A DNA stretch of 64,000 bases from Alteromonas sp. KUL106 (GCF_009811415.1 NZ_BLIG01000044.1:27382-91381), one strand, 5' to 3'; counted from the stretch's first letter, positions 9,304 to 19,374 are shown. Notes: generated from the letters alone by a model not told the origin. Made by a program: numbers and translations.

Positions 9304-11643
9304 ATGAAAAAAGTAATCGGCCTAGCCGTTAGCACACTTGCACTTGCCATCAGTCAATCGCTCTATGCCCAACAAGTGACGGATATAGAAGTGGTTGAGG
9401 TAACAGGAAACCAGCAACGTTTAGATACGCTAAATCCTGGCGATAATACCCTTAAAGGGATTTTCGGTAGCGGTTTAAGCGCAGCAGAAACACCTCGAGC
9501 GGTGACCTCACTGTCGGCAGAAGCGATAGAAGCACTTAACATTAACGATTTACATGACATCGTAAAAGCGGCGCCCAATGCCTATGCCTCTAGCGGTTTT
9601 GGTACACCTAGTTTGCCCAGTATACGCGGCCAACTAGGCGAACTTTTCCAAGATGGCGTCAGACGTCAAGCGGGCAACAACGGTTTTGGTTTGCCTCTGT
9701 CGTTTAACAGCGTTGAGCAAATTGACGTAGTGAAAGGGCCATCTCCCGTGCTATTTGGTAGCACTCAGCGCAACGGTGGCTTTGTTAATCTTCAAACTAA
9801 AGTTGCCCCTACTTCCGAAGGAAGGGGTAAAGTCACCCTTCGCGCAGGGCGCTGGGATCAATATTCAGCACAAGTAGATTATGGTACTTCGATAGAAGAG
9901 GGTAAAAGCGGCATTCGCATTAGTGCAGAGTATTTAGATCACGGCAGTTTCTATGACTTTGCCCAGCGCGACAGCACAAACGTGTTTGTGGCCTATCGTT
10001 ATGCGCCCAGCGAAGCACTGACGTGGGACATCAGCGCGGAATATTACGATACAGATTACCCAGATAACGCAGGCATAAACCGTCCAACGCAAGACCTTAT
10101 CGATAACGGCATTTATATTACCGGTCAAGGCACTCAGCCAAATGGCAGTACAGTACCAGGGGCTGGTGCCATTATTTCTCCTACCGGCGAAGTTGTGATC
10201 CCGCGCAGCCGCGTGTTTACCAACCCCGATGATATTAACGGTGCGGAAACTACCGTTATTCGAAGTAATGTCGAATACCAATTGGGCGATAATTTGGCGC
10301 TTCGCAATATTACCTATTATCAATACCTTGAGCGTGAAGAAATTGCACAAAATAGCTTTGTTGAGATCATTGACGGCGCAGACACGTTTGAAAATCGCAC
10401 TGAGCTAGATTACAAGTGGAGCGATAGTCAAACTACGACGGTAGGGCTTGCGCTTCGTTATAACGACGTGCTGGGCTACAGCCAGTTTACCACTGAGGCC
10501 GATAATCCGATTGATTTAACCGGACCAATCTCGAACCGCGTTATTCCCCTGACTGATGCGCAAAAAGCCCGTTTGGTTGAGCTGCGTCCCGGCGTTTTTG
10601 TATCGCCTGGAGCACAATATGACTTAGATGGCGATGGAAGCGGTGATTTTAACTTATCAGACACTACCGACTCTACGGCGTGGCAAACGGGCTTGGCGCT
10701 TCAACAGCGCTCTGTATGGACCGATGAATTTTCCACCATTGCTGGTGTGCGTATTGATTACTATGACGTAGACGCACGTGACCCACTAGCGCCTATTGGT
10801 GTTGAAGCGGCTTCAGATTCATACAGCGATACTTTAACCAGCTATCAGTTGAGTGCAGTGTACAAGTTAACGGGTGATGTGAATGTATACGCGGCGTTTT
10901 CAGAGAACGACGCGACATCGAACAGCATGGCGGGTGGCACGGTATTGGGCGGTGATAATGAAATTAATCCGCTCAACTTTGCCACTGAAAATACCTTGTA
11001 CGAAGTGGGCGTAAAATATGCGCCAAGCAGCAGCTGGTACGCCGAGGCCGCTGTGTTTGACCAAACGCGAAGCCTGCGTAACCGCGATGGCAGTAACAGT
11101 GGTGTGAAAACACAGGGTTTCGAACTTCAGCTGTTCTATCAAGCAGACGATGTTTGGGTCAATGCCGCCTATAGCTATTTAGATGCACGATTTGATAATT
11201 CAGCCGCGTTTCAGGGTACGGCGCAGGTGATTGATGCGTTTGATAATAGTCGCCCAGATATCATTGAAGGTACAGGAGTAGGATCGCCTTCGTTTACCGC
11301 ATTTCCCGCATCAGACAGTCGCGTACAAGGGATCCCACCGCAAATAGCTTCAGTCAATGCTGGCTGGCAAATTACTGACGACTTGCAAATTGGGGCGAGT
11401 GCACTTTATACCAAGTCATTCCCGCTAGACTTCTTACAAACTGTGCATATTCGCGACCAATACACGGTTGACCTAAACGCAGATTACCAAGTGACAGATG
11501 ACCTACGCCTTCGTTTAGACATCATAAACGTGACTGATGAAGAAAACTGGCAGCCGCTCTTTGAAGGCGGGTATTTTGGCGCGACTCTCGTTATGCCAAA
11601 CGTACCTCGTCATGCTCAAATTACCATGCAGTACGCGTTTTAA
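9304..11643 (+). CDS. TonB-dependent siderophore-type receptor
   Basis: About 779 residues. Signal peptide MKKVIGLAVSTLALA...LYAQ, TonB-box-like DIEVVEVTG, plug domain (NDLHDIVKAAPNAYAS, SIRGQLGELFQDGVRR, IDVVKGPSPVLFGS) and a beta-barrel ending in a terminal aromatic (MQYAF). The plug sequence fits the TonB-siderophore receptor subfamily. The frame is open upstream to 9208, but the signal peptide fixes the start at 9304. The stop is only 15 bp before the next gene, making it the first gene of a long operon with a reductase and a YnjBCD importer, so the ligand may be the substrate of that importer. Confidence 0.9.
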   Translation: MKKVIGLAVSTLALAISQSLYAQQVTDIEVVEVTGNQQRLDTLNPGDNTLKGIFGSGLSAAETPRAVTSLSAEAIEALNINDLHDIVKAAPNAYASSGFGTPSLPSIRGQLGELFQDGVRRQAGNNGFGLPLSFNSVEQIDVVKGPSPVLFGSTQRNGGFVNLQTKVAPTSEGRGKVTLRAGRWDQYSAQVDYGTSIEEGKSGIRISAEYLDHGSFYDFAQRDSTNVFVAYRYAPSEALTWDISAEYYDTDYPDNAGINRPTQDLIDNGIYITGQGTQPNGSTVPGAGAIISPTGEVVIPRSRVFTNPDDINGAETTVIRSNVEYQLGDNLALRNITYYQYLEREEIAQNSFVEIIDGADTFENRTELDYKWSDSQTTTVGLALRYNDVLGYSQFTTEADNPIDLTGPISNRVIPLTDAQKARLVELRPGVFVSPGAQYDLDGDGSGDFNLSDTTDSTAWQTGLALQQRSVWTDEFSTIAGVRIDYYDVDARDPLAPIGVEAASDSYSDTLTSYQLSAVYKLTGDVNVYAAFSENDATSNSMAGGTVLGGDNEINPLNFATENTLYEVGVKYAPSSSWYAEAAVFDQTRSLRNRDGSNSGVKTQGFELQLFYQADDVWVNAAYSYLDARFDNSAAFQGTAQVIDAFDNSRPDIIEGTGVGSPSFTAFPASDSRVQGIPPQIASVNAGWQITDDLQIGASALYTKSFPLDFLQTVHIRDQYTVDLNADYQVTDDLRLRLDIINVTDEENWQPLFEGGYFGATLVMPNVPRHAQITMQYAF

Positions 11644-11658
11644 GCGCTAAGGATTTTT

Positions 11659-13812
11659 ATGTTAAAGAAGATAGCGCTATTAGGGGTCATTGCTGCCGCC
11701 ATATTTAGTTTTTTTTATTTTGAATTAAATAGCTACTTAACCCTTCAAGGAATGAAGGACTCACTTGATACCTTCCAAGCACAGATTGCACAAAACCCTG
11801 TGTTGAGTATGGGTGTGTTCTTCGCCATTTATGTCGCAGTTACCGCACTTTCCTTGCCGGGGGCTGCTATTTTAACCTTGGCGGCGGGGGCGTTGTTTGG
11901 TCTTTTACAGGGCCTAATTATTGTGTCCTTTGCCTCTAGTATTGGGGCAACGCTGGCGTTTTTAGTTTCGCGCTTCATTTTGCGCGATACCGTACGTAAT
12001 AAGTTTAAAGAAAAGCTTAAAAAGATTGATGAGGGCGTAGAAAAGCAGGGCGCGTTTTATTTGTTTACGCTTCGCTTAGTGCCCGTATTTCCGTTCTTTT
12101 TAATTAACTTGTTGATGGGACTCACCTCGCTTAAAACATGGACATTCTACTGGGTAAGCCAAGTAGGTATGCTTGCAGGTACCGCAGTTTACGTGAACGC
12201 CGGTACCCAACTTGCGCAAATAGACAGTTTGTCTGGCATCGTCTCACCTGGGCTTATCTTTTCGTTTATTCTGCTGGGTATCTTTCCTTGGATTGCCAAA
12301 GCTATTGTGGCAGTAGTAAACCGCCGTCGCGTTTACAAAGGCTACAATAAACCGAAAACCTTCGATCGCAACTTAGTGGTAATTGGTGCTGGCGCGGGTG
12401 GTTTGGTTACCAGCTACATTGCAGCAGCGGTGAAAGCCAAAGTCACGCTGGTAGAAGCGGGTGAAATGGGCGGAGACTGTCTTAACTACGGCTGCGTACC
12501 GAGCAAGGCCATCATAAAAACGGCTAAAGTGGCCAACCAAATGCGCAATGCCCACAGCTACGGTATAGAGCCTGTAACCCCTGCCATGTCGTTTAAAAAA
12601 GTAATGGCCCGTGTACACGACGTAATTGCCGCTATTGCGCCTAACGATAGCGTGGAGCGTTACACCAGCTTGGGGGTAGATGTGGTAAAAGGCTATGCGA
12701 AGATCATCGACCCATGGACAGTAGAAATTAAAAAGAACGATGGCAGCACACAAACGCTAACCACAAAGAACATTGTTGTTGCTACAGGCGCTGCGCCGTT
12801 TATTCCTGAATTACCAGGTATTGAGCAGAGCGGTTATGTTACCTCTGACACCTTATGGACCAAGTTTGCTGAGCTTGAAGATGCGCCAAAACGTTTAGTT
12901 GTGTTAGGTGGTGGGCCTATTGGTTGTGAACTCGCCCAAGCCTTTTCACGGCTTGGCAGCGAAGTAACGCAAGTGGAGCGGGCCCCGCGTTTAATGGGCC
13001 GAGAAGATACAGACGTGGCGGAGTATGCTGAGTCTGTGCTCAGAGAAAGCGGCGTAAAGGTACTGACGTCCCATGATGCCCTTCGCTTTGAGCAACAAGA
13101 CGGTGAAAAAGTGCTAGTAGTAGCAAAAGAAGGCGTTGAATCTACCATTGCTTATGACGAAGTCATTGTGGCCGTCGGTCGAAAAGCACGTTTACAGGGT
13201 TTTGGTCTTGAAGATTTAGGTATTCAATTTGATAGAACGATTGAAACCGACGAATACTTACAAACCCTGATGCCAAACATTTTTGCCGCGGGCGATGTGG
13301 TAGGGCCTTATCAATTTACCCATGTGGCCGCGCACCAGGCATGGTACGCGGCTGTTAATGCGCTTTTCGGCACGTTTAAGAAATTCAAAGTTGATTATCG
13401 CGTTATTCCGTGGACAACCTTTATCGACCCAGAAGTGGCGCGCGTGGGCATTAACGAACGGGATGCTGCCGAGCAAGACATTGACGTTGAAGTAACCCGT
13501 TATGAATTTGCAGAGTTAGATCGTGCTGTTGCGGAAAGTGCTAGAAAAGGATTTATTAAAGTGCTTACACCGCCGGGTAAAGACAAAATACTGGGTGTTA
13601 CTATCGTTTCAGAACACGCAGGAGACTTAATGGCTGAGTTTGTTATTGCTATGAAGCATGACCTAGGATTAAACAAGATCCTTGGCACTATTCACGCCTA
13701 CCCAACATGGGCTGAAGGCGCAAAATACGTCGCCGGCAATTGGAAGCGTGCGAATGCGCCTGAAAAACTACTCAGCTATGTAGAAAAGTTTCACACGTGG
13801 CGCAGAGGGTAG
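11659..13812 (+). CDS. VTT/SNARE-associated membrane domain fused to FAD pyridine-nucleotide disulfide oxidoreductase
   Basis: Residues 1-230 form a TVP38/TMEM64 (VTT) membrane domain (SLPGAAILTLAAGALFG, RLVPVFPFFLINLLMG). Residues 235-717 are a mercuric-reductase-like flavoprotein: FAD motif VVIGAGAGGLVTSYIAAA, redox-active GGDCLNYGCVPSKA, NAD motif VVLGGGPIGCELAQAF, ATGAAPFIPELPG, AAGDVVGPYQFTHVAAHQA and a C-terminal dimerisation domain with HAYPTWAEGAK. The N-terminal metal-binding HMA domain of true MerA is absent. The fusion places NAD(P)H-dependent disulfide chemistry at the inner membrane; the substrate is unknown. The stop codon lies inside the first unit of a 21-bp tandem repeat. Confidence 0.9.
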   Translation: MLKKIALLGVIAAAIFSFFYFELNSYLTLQGMKDSLDTFQAQIAQNPVLSMGVFFAIYVAVTALSLPGAAILTLAAGALFGLLQGLIIVSFASSIGATLAFLVSRFILRDTVRNKFKEKLKKIDEGVEKQGAFYLFTLRLVPVFPFFLINLLMGLTSLKTWTFYWVSQVGMLAGTAVYVNAGTQLAQIDSLSGIVSPGLIFSFILLGIFPWIAKAIVAVVNRRRVYKGYNKPKTFDRNLVVIGAGAGGLVTSYIAAAVKAKVTLVEAGEMGGDCLNYGCVPSKAIIKTAKVANQMRNAHSYGIEPVTPAMSFKKVMARVHDVIAAIAPNDSVERYTSLGVDVVKGYAKIIDPWTVEIKKNDGSTQTLTTKNIVVATGAAPFIPELPGIEQSGYVTSDTLWTKFAELEDAPKRLVVLGGGPIGCELAQAFSRLGSEVTQVERAPRLMGREDTDVAEYAESVLRESGVKVLTSHDALRFEQQDGEKVLVVAKEGVESTIAYDEVIVAVGRKARLQGFGLEDLGIQFDRTIETDEYLQTLMPNIFAAGDVVGPYQFTHVAAHQAWYAAVNALFGTFKKFKVDYRVIPWTTFIDPEVARVGINERDAAEQDIDVEVTRYEFAELDRAVAESARKGFIKVLTPPGKDKILGVTIVSEHAGDLMAEFVIAMKHDLGLNKILGTIHAYPTWAEGAKYVAGNWKRANAPEKLLSYVEKFHTWRRG

Positions 13813-13859
13813 CAGCCGTGACGCAGAGGGTAGCAACCGTGGCGCAGAGGGTAACAACC
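13797..13859 (+). repeat. 21-bp tandem repeat, three copies, spanning a stop codon
   Basis: Three consecutive 21-bp units start at 13797, 13818 and 13839, sharing the core CGCAGAGGGTA and differing at three positions in total; a degenerate fragment follows. The first unit encodes the last residues RRG and the stop of the upstream reductase, and each further unit repeats that RRG-stop in the same frame. The unit length is a multiple of three, so the +1 frame stays open. Confidence 0.9.
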
Positions 13860-13877
13860 GAGGCAAGGAAACAAGCG

Positions 13878-14777
13878 ATGCCAAGACTAGCATCGATGAG
13901 AAGATTAGGTCGATTGGCAGCAAGCAGCGTTATGCTGCTTGCCGCGAGCGTGAGTTTTTCGGTCTTGTCTGATGAAGCGGTGCTTAAAGGCGCTACGGGG
14001 TTACACGACCCGTTTAGTGCGTTACTCAGCGAGCATGTGAAAACCATTGATGAGGGTGCTAGTACACAGGTTGATTACAGCGGGTTTCAACAAAATAGCG
14101 AACGGTTAACTCGGTATCTAAATAGCTTAGCGAAAGTAAAACAAAGTACCTTTGACAGCTGGAGCGAGGCCGAACAACTGGCGTTTCTCATCAACGCTTA
14201 TAATGCTTACACCATCGATCTTATTCTCACCGAGTATCCTGAGATAGATTCTATTCGCGACTTAGGCGGCTTTTTCTCATCGCCCTGGAAAAAGGAAATT
14301 GCGCCACTACTGGGTAAAACTCGTACACTGGATGAAATAGAGCATGAGCTTATTCGCGGGCAAAATAAACAAAACAAAGGATATAACGAGCCTCGTATTC
14401 ATTTTGCCGTTAACTGTGCCAGCATCGGTTGCCCGGCGCTTCGTGAAGAAGCCTACGTTGGTGCAAAGCTTGATAGTCAACTTGATGCTCAAACAAAGCG
14501 CTTTTTAGCTGATACGTCACGCAACAGAATGGACGGTAACATCTTGAAGCTCTCTAGAATATTCGATTGGTACAGAGAAGATTTTGAAAACAACGCAGGG
14601 CTTGAAAGCAAAAGTTGGCAAGATCAAAAAAACGTAAACACAGAAAATCTGAGCCAATTTCTATTGTTATATCAAGATGCGTTAAACCTATCGGAACTGC
14701 AGGTCTTAGCGCTTGAGCAGGGTAAGGCCGATATAGTGTTTTTAGATTACGACTGGGCGCTAAATGCAACGCAATAG
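13878..14777 (+). CDS. DUF547 exported protein
   Basis: An N-terminal signal (SVMLLAASVSFSVLSDEA) is followed by the DUF547 domain: FLINAYNAYTIDLIL, IRDLGGFFSSPWKKE, LDEIEHELIR and the conserved IHFAVNCASIGCPALREEAY with two close cysteines. DUF547 has no settled biochemical role; the NCASxGCP motif suggests thiol or nucleophile chemistry. The start at 13878 has AAGGAA seven bases upstream; the open frame reaches back to 13797 through the tandem repeat, so a longer product is possible. The end overlaps the ynjB-like gene by 14 bp, so it belongs to the same operon. Confidence 0.85.
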   Translation: MPRLASMRRLGRLAASSVMLLAASVSFSVLSDEAVLKGATGLHDPFSALLSEHVKTIDEGASTQVDYSGFQQNSERLTRYLNSLAKVKQSTFDSWSEAEQLAFLINAYNAYTIDLILTEYPEIDSIRDLGGFFSSPWKKEIAPLLGKTRTLDEIEHELIRGQNKQNKGYNEPRIHFAVNCASIGCPALREEAYVGAKLDSQLDAQTKRFLADTSRNRMDGNILKLSRIFDWYREDFENNAGLESKSWQDQKNVNTENLSQFLLLYQDALNLSELQVLALEQGKADIVFLDYDWALNATQ

Positions 14778-16143
14778 CGTGTTAGTCAATCCAAAAGCGT
14801 TTTGTTCAAGCTGCTTTAACAAATCGCGTTCTCTAGTAATGGGCGTAGCGCTGGCCTTGCTTCTTATCGGTTCTCAGGTAATAGCAGCTTCCCATGCTTT
14901 TGCGGTGCTGCATGAGGTGCCCAGTGCTTATTTTCCTAGCACTGAATTACACGGGCACTCTGAGCCGCTAACACTTGCGTCAACAGACTCGCATTCGTCA
15001 TCCGCTAAAGACCTTACACAAGACAAACCGCTGGTGCGATTTCATGCATGGGGCGGAAGCGCTCAAGTAAACGGTTATTTGCAATGGGTAGCCGCGCAGG
15101 TAAACCAGCGTTTTAACATCGAACTGCAGCACGTCAAGCTTGCTGACACCAGCGACGCCGTATCGCGAGTGTTGGCAGAGAAAGCAGCGGGCAATCACGA
15201 TAACGGCAGCGTGGATTTGATATGGATAAATGGCGAAAACTTTGCCGCAATGAAAAAGCACGATTTACTTGCTAGAGGCTGGGTTGATGAACTCCATCAT
15301 TTTTCGCTAACTCGCCCGGAAAAGAACCCTGCCATGATAACCGATTTTGGTGAAGCTACCCTTGGCATGGAAGCCCCTTGGGGTAAGGCGTCAATGGTGT
15401 TCTATTATCGCAGTGCGCACATGAAGGCGCTCGACGCTGTTCCTCCGCAAACCCTACATGAACTTCTGCAGTTCGCTCAAAAAGCGCCCGGACGTTTCAC
15501 TTATCCAGTACCGAGCGATTATTTAGGTATTAGCTTTATTAAATATGCAGCGATTGCACTTAACGGCGACAAACAGTCTTTATTTTACAAACCGGTTACC
15601 GGACAGTCTCTTCAGGCTGTATTACCCGCGCTTTGGGCTTATTTGGACCAGTTGCATCCAAATATGTGGCAGCAAGGGGAGTATATGCTTCGTCAAGCCT
15701 CACAACTTCAGCGCTTGGTTGGCACTGGTGAGTTAACCCTCGCGTTTTCATTTACTGCCGCTGAAATTCCATCAGCCGTCAATCGTTTTGACTTACCCGA
15801 CGACGTGCGCACCTACGTGATGCAAGACGGCAGTCTGGCTAACGTGCATTTCGTGGGGTTGACCTACAATTCAGGCAACAAAGCAGCGGCAAAGACAGTG
15901 GTGAACTTTTTGCTTTCGCCAGAAGCGCAAGCCGAGAAGCAAAAGTTGGCAGTGTGGGGGGACGACACGGTACTGGATATGGCAACGCTGACAAAAGCAC
16001 AAAACGTGTTATTTAAAGATGACACCGTACATAAATCTGCCCTAGACAAATCGCTGTCGACAGTGCTGCTAGCCGAACCCCACGCAAGCTGGACCGATAA
16101 ACTGCGTGAAGCTTGGTATGAACGGTACGGGGCACGTTACTGA
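14764..16143 (+). CDS. ynjB: YnjB-like ABC transporter substrate-binding protein
   Basis: A 459-residue periplasmic binding protein with a hydrophobic signal (MGVALALLLIGSQVIAASHA). Features such as VRFHAWGGSAQVNGYLQWVA, DLIWINGENFAAMK, EAPWGKASMVFYYRS and NFLLSPEAQAEKQ are typical of the YnjB family of extracellular solute-binding proteins. The two downstream genes are the matching YnjC permease and YnjD ATPase, with start and stop codons overlapping. The family's substrate is not established; annotations relate it to thiamine- or spermidine-type importers. The start overlaps the DUF547 gene; an internal ATG at 14839 is an alternative. Confidence 0.88.
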   Translation: MQRNSVLVNPKAFCSSCFNKSRSLVMGVALALLLIGSQVIAASHAFAVLHEVPSAYFPSTELHGHSEPLTLASTDSHSSSAKDLTQDKPLVRFHAWGGSAQVNGYLQWVAAQVNQRFNIELQHVKLADTSDAVSRVLAEKAAGNHDNGSVDLIWINGENFAAMKKHDLLARGWVDELHHFSLTRPEKNPAMITDFGEATLGMEAPWGKASMVFYYRSAHMKALDAVPPQTLHELLQFAQKAPGRFTYPVPSDYLGISFIKYAAIALNGDKQSLFYKPVTGQSLQAVLPALWAYLDQLHPNMWQQGEYMLRQASQLQRLVGTGELTLAFSFTAAEIPSAVNRFDLPDDVRTYVMQDGSLANVHFVGLTYNSGNKAAAKTVVNFLLSPEAQAEKQKLAVWGDDTVLDMATLTKAQNVLFKDDTVHKSALDKSLSTVLLAEPHASWTDKLREAWYERYGARY

Positions 16144-17981
16144 TGTTTACTCTCGTTACACTTGTTGCGCGCTGGTGTTTGCTCTTATTACTTTGCATTC
16201 CTATATTGGCAGGGTTGTTAGGGGTAATATTTCCTGCGATGGGTTATTTCCCAGCCATTGGCGCAAACGCCTTTTCAATGCAAGTGTTTGCTACGCTATT
16301 CGCACTCCCTGACATAGGGCAAATGATGTGGTTGTCGCTTTTTACAGGCTTAGGCTCAACGTTCTTAGCCGTATTGGCAGCATTTTGTATTCTCGCCACG
16401 TTTTATCAATCTTCCCTACTGGGGAAAGTCCAAGGTGTGCTTAGTCCGTTTCTAGTATTTCCTCATGCATCGGCCGCCATTGCCTTGTTGTTCGTACTGA
16501 GTCCTTCTGGGATATTTGCGGCAATCAGCACGCGCATTAATGGGTATTTTAGCCATGTTTTTACGAGTTCCTTTGTTAATGAAACAGCGCTGCCAGCCTC
16601 GAATGAGGGAGCGCTATTGTACGACGATACTGGGTTGAGTGTACTGATCGCGCTTAGTTTGAAAGAGGTGCCGTTTATTATATTAATGACGCTAAGCGTT
16701 ATGTCTCAGCCGCTGGTGAAAAAGAAACTAACGGGGTACGTAAAAGTGGGGGCGGCGTTGGGCTATTCACCCACTGCAAGTTTTTTCAAACTGGTGCTGC
16801 CGACCATTTTCTCACAAATAAAATTGCCGATTTTAGCGGTGTTAGTCTTCGCCACGTCAAATGTGGAAATTCCACTCATTCTTGGGCCGAATAACCCAAG
16901 CACCTTGGCTGTTGCTATTATGTATTGGTTTAATCATATTGATTTGTCTATGCGTCTGCTTGCAAGTAGCGCTGCTGTGCTACAAGTGGCAGTATCCGCG
17001 GTGGCAATACTGTTATTTTTAGGCATTGAGCGTTTCGTGAAGAACATGGCTAAACACTGCCTTGCAACAGGTAATCGATTTTTTGCAGATACAGCGTTAC
17101 GCAGCTGTGGGTTTGCCATAATGGCGCTTTACATCATCTTGATTTGCGCGATGGTATATACGGTTGTTATGTACGCCTTTGCGAAACAATGGCATTTTCC
17201 GCTGTTGCTGCCTGAGGGCACCACATTGTTGCATTGGAATACCGCGTTGAGCGCACTGGCATCCCCTTTTATTAATACCTTACTGCTTGGCGTTCTCGTT
17301 AGTACATCCTCGCTAGTGCTCGTTTTATTTACCCTTGAAAGCGAGCAGCTAAAGCCAGCGCGCGCTTTTATCGCTAATGCTTTTTCATTATCTCTTTTCT
17401 TGCCCCTGTTAGTGCCGGGCGTGGCTTTTTTATATGGTTTAGTGTGGTTTCAACAGCTCGCATTTCAAAATGCGGTATGGTTTCACACCTACATCGCGCA
17501 CATGGTTTATGTGGTGCCTTACGTGTTTTTATCGATGGCCGTAGCGTATAGGAAGTTAGACAATCGATATGCAATGGTGGCGCAGAACTTGGGTAAAACG
17601 CCATGGCAGGTGTTTTACCATATTAAGTTGCCTTCGTTGTTTAGCGCTATCATGATAGCGTGGGCGTTAGGATTAGCCATTAGCTTTAGTCAATACTTAC
17701 CCACTTTACTAGCGTCTGGCGGCACTATTCCTACCGTCACCACAGAGGCGGTAGCGTCGGTTTCTGGAAGCAGTACGCGTCTTACTGCGGTATATGTGAT
17801 TGTTCAAGCGATGATGCCCCTAATCGGCTTCATGATCGCCTGGTATTTGCCTGTTTTCGCAATGGGACAGGGGAAGAGGCAAATGCATATATCAAATTAT
17901 TCAAGGGCCACTACAGCTGAGCCAGTGCAGCAAGCGCGAATAAACAAAAGTAAGAATAAGAGTAAAAAAGGGCGTAATTGA
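16143..17981 (+). CDS. ynjC: YnjC-like ABC transporter permease (double-domain)
   Basis: 612 residues with about twelve membrane helices and two copies of a binding-protein-dependent permease domain, as in ThiP-type fused permeases. The EAA-loop-like segments are VGAALGYSPTASFFKLVLP near residue 205 and AQNLGKTPWQVFYHIKLP near residue 480, both ending in the conserved lysine/leucine-proline. The ATG sits on the stop of ynjB (TGATG), and the end overlaps the ATPase start by four bases. It forms the membrane channel of the importer; the substrate is not known. Confidence 0.9.
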   Translation: MFTLVTLVARWCLLLLLCIPILAGLLGVIFPAMGYFPAIGANAFSMQVFATLFALPDIGQMMWLSLFTGLGSTFLAVLAAFCILATFYQSSLLGKVQGVLSPFLVFPHASAAIALLFVLSPSGIFAAISTRINGYFSHVFTSSFVNETALPASNEGALLYDDTGLSVLIALSLKEVPFIILMTLSVMSQPLVKKKLTGYVKVGAALGYSPTASFFKLVLPTIFSQIKLPILAVLVFATSNVEIPLILGPNNPSTLAVAIMYWFNHIDLSMRLLASSAAVLQVAVSAVAILLFLGIERFVKNMAKHCLATGNRFFADTALRSCGFAIMALYIILICAMVYTVVMYAFAKQWHFPLLLPEGTTLLHWNTALSALASPFINTLLLGVLVSTSSLVLVLFTLESEQLKPARAFIANAFSLSLFLPLLVPGVAFLYGLVWFQQLAFQNAVWFHTYIAHMVYVVPYVFLSMAVAYRKLDNRYAMVAQNLGKTPWQVFYHIKLPSLFSAIMIAWALGLAISFSQYLPTLLASGGTIPTVTTEAVASVSGSSTRLTAVYVIVQAMMPLIGFMIAWYLPVFAMGQGKRQMHISNYSRATTAEPVQQARINKSKNKSKKGRN

Positions 17982-18613
17982 CAGTGCTTAGTTTAGAAGA
18001 AATTGTAATCTATCGCGATAAAGAGCCGCTGCTTCAGTTAAGCGCTGAGGTGGCAAAGGGAGAGGTGTTAACCGTAATGGGCCCAAGTGGCGCAGGTAAA
18101 TCTACATTACTCCAAGCTATCGCCGGGCAGCTTCAGGCGCCGTTTACTTTAGCAGGGCAAATTAAAATAAATGATGTGGTGATGAATAATATCGATGCGC
18201 ACCTTCGCAAAGTGGGCATTATGTTCCAGGACGCCTTGCTATTTGAACACATGACGGTGGGAGAAAATATTGCTTTTGCCATGCCAAATAACGCCCATAA
18301 AAACAAGCAAATGAAACGTGACGCCATTAACGAGTTGTTAGCGGCGGTGGAACTTGATGGATTAGCCGACCGGGCGGTAACGACTCTTTCTGGTGGACAG
18401 CAGGCAAGAATAAGCCTGATTAGAACGCTAGCCTCGCAGCCAGAAGTGGTGTTGCTCGACGAGCCGTTTAGTAAATTAGATGTGGCACTTCGCAGCCAAA
18501 TACGCACTTGGACGTTTTCACAACTAAAAGCGCGCTGTATACCCGCCGTGTTAGTCACGCACGACAAAGATGATGCACTCGCCGCAGGTGGAGAGGTTAT
18601 AGAACTTCGTTAG
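17978..18613 (+). CDS. ynjD: YnjD-like ABC transporter ATP-binding protein
   Basis: A 211-residue ABC ATPase with Walker A GPSGAGKST, Q-loop MFQDALLF, signature LSGGQQARISLIRTL, Walker B VVLLDEPFSKLD and the switch histidine in VLVTHDKDD. The compact length, with no regulatory C-terminal domain, fits YnjD. The start is TTG at 17978 overlapping ynjC, or GTG at 17984; neither has a strong Shine-Dalgarno, consistent with translational coupling. Confidence 0.93.
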   Translation: MTVLSLEEIVIYRDKEPLLQLSAEVAKGEVLTVMGPSGAGKSTLLQAIAGQLQAPFTLAGQIKINDVVMNNIDAHLRKVGIMFQDALLFEHMTVGENIAFAMPNNAHKNKQMKRDAINELLAAVELDGLADRAVTTLSGGQQARISLIRTLASQPEVVLLDEPFSKLDVALRSQIRTWTFSQLKARCIPAVLVTHDKDDALAAGGEVIELR

Positions 18614-18644
18614 AAGTGTTACGAATATACTGCAGGAAACGTTC

Positions 18645-19310
18645 ATGTTAGATGCCAAAGTTACCCCTTTTATAAAGCCACTGTTAAGGCCATTGATACA
18701 CGTGCTGGATGATGCGGGCGTGACGCCAAATCAAGTTACGCTTGCCGGGTTTATTGTCGGTATTCTCGCGCTTCCCTTTATTATTCTTAACTGGTGGAAT
18801 ATGGCCCTGGGCTGCATCATACTAAATCGTGTATTTGACGGTATTGATGGTGAGCTGGCGCGTTATCAGAAGAAAAGCAGCAGTGCCGGTGGATATCTAG
18901 ATATTTGCTTAGATTTTTTGTTCTATGCCTCGGTTCCCTTAGCGTTTGGTATTGCGAATCCGGCAGAATGGGGTATACCTGCAATGGTGTTGCTAGGGAC
19001 CTTTATTGGCACCGGCAGCAGTTTTTTGGCCTTCGCCATTGCTGCTGAGAAGTTTCAAATAGACAGACCCCAATTTGCTAACAAAAGCTTTTACTATATG
19101 CAGGGGTTAACCGAAGGTACTGAAACGATTTTAGTGTTTTTGGCGTTTTGTATTTGGCCGCAATATTTTGCAGCGATTGCCTACGTGTTTGCAGCAGCCT
19201 GTGCGGTTACCGTGGTTACTCGCATTACAGGGGGCTTTTTTACGCTTGATAAGGTAGAGCGCCACGCTGCGAACGCTAAGCGCACAGCGCCCAAGTCAGA
19301 ACATGAATGA
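18645..19310 (+). CDS. ynjF: YnjF-like CDP-alcohol phosphatidyltransferase family protein
   Basis: A polytopic protein with the family's catalytic signature DGxDGxxAR...G...D...D: FDGIDGELARYQKK, then SSAGGYLDICLDF around residues 62-90. The family transfers a phosphoalcohol from a CDP-activated donor to a second alcohol at the membrane. The gene lies 31 bp after the ATPase, in the same relative position as ynjF in the E. coli ynj cluster, although a rhodanese (ynjE) is absent here. The lipid product is unknown. Confidence 0.87.
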   Translation: MLDAKVTPFIKPLLRPLIHVLDDAGVTPNQVTLAGFIVGILALPFIILNWWNMALGCIILNRVFDGIDGELARYQKKSSSAGGYLDICLDFLFYASVPLAFGIANPAEWGIPAMVLLGTFIGTGSSFLAFAIAAEKFQIDRPQFANKSFYYMQGLTEGTETILVFLAFCIWPQYFAAIAYVFAAACAVTVVTRITGGFFTLDKVERHAANAKRTAPKSEHE

Positions 19311-19374
19311 TGATGAACGTTTCCATAGCGCTCATATCAATCAATGCTATTGAAAGTGATAAAGGTTATAGATA

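Noticed and set aside
18133..18567. 144-residue minus-strand frame
   Set aside because: Exact antisense of the YnjD ATPase core; its composition reflects the complementary strand.
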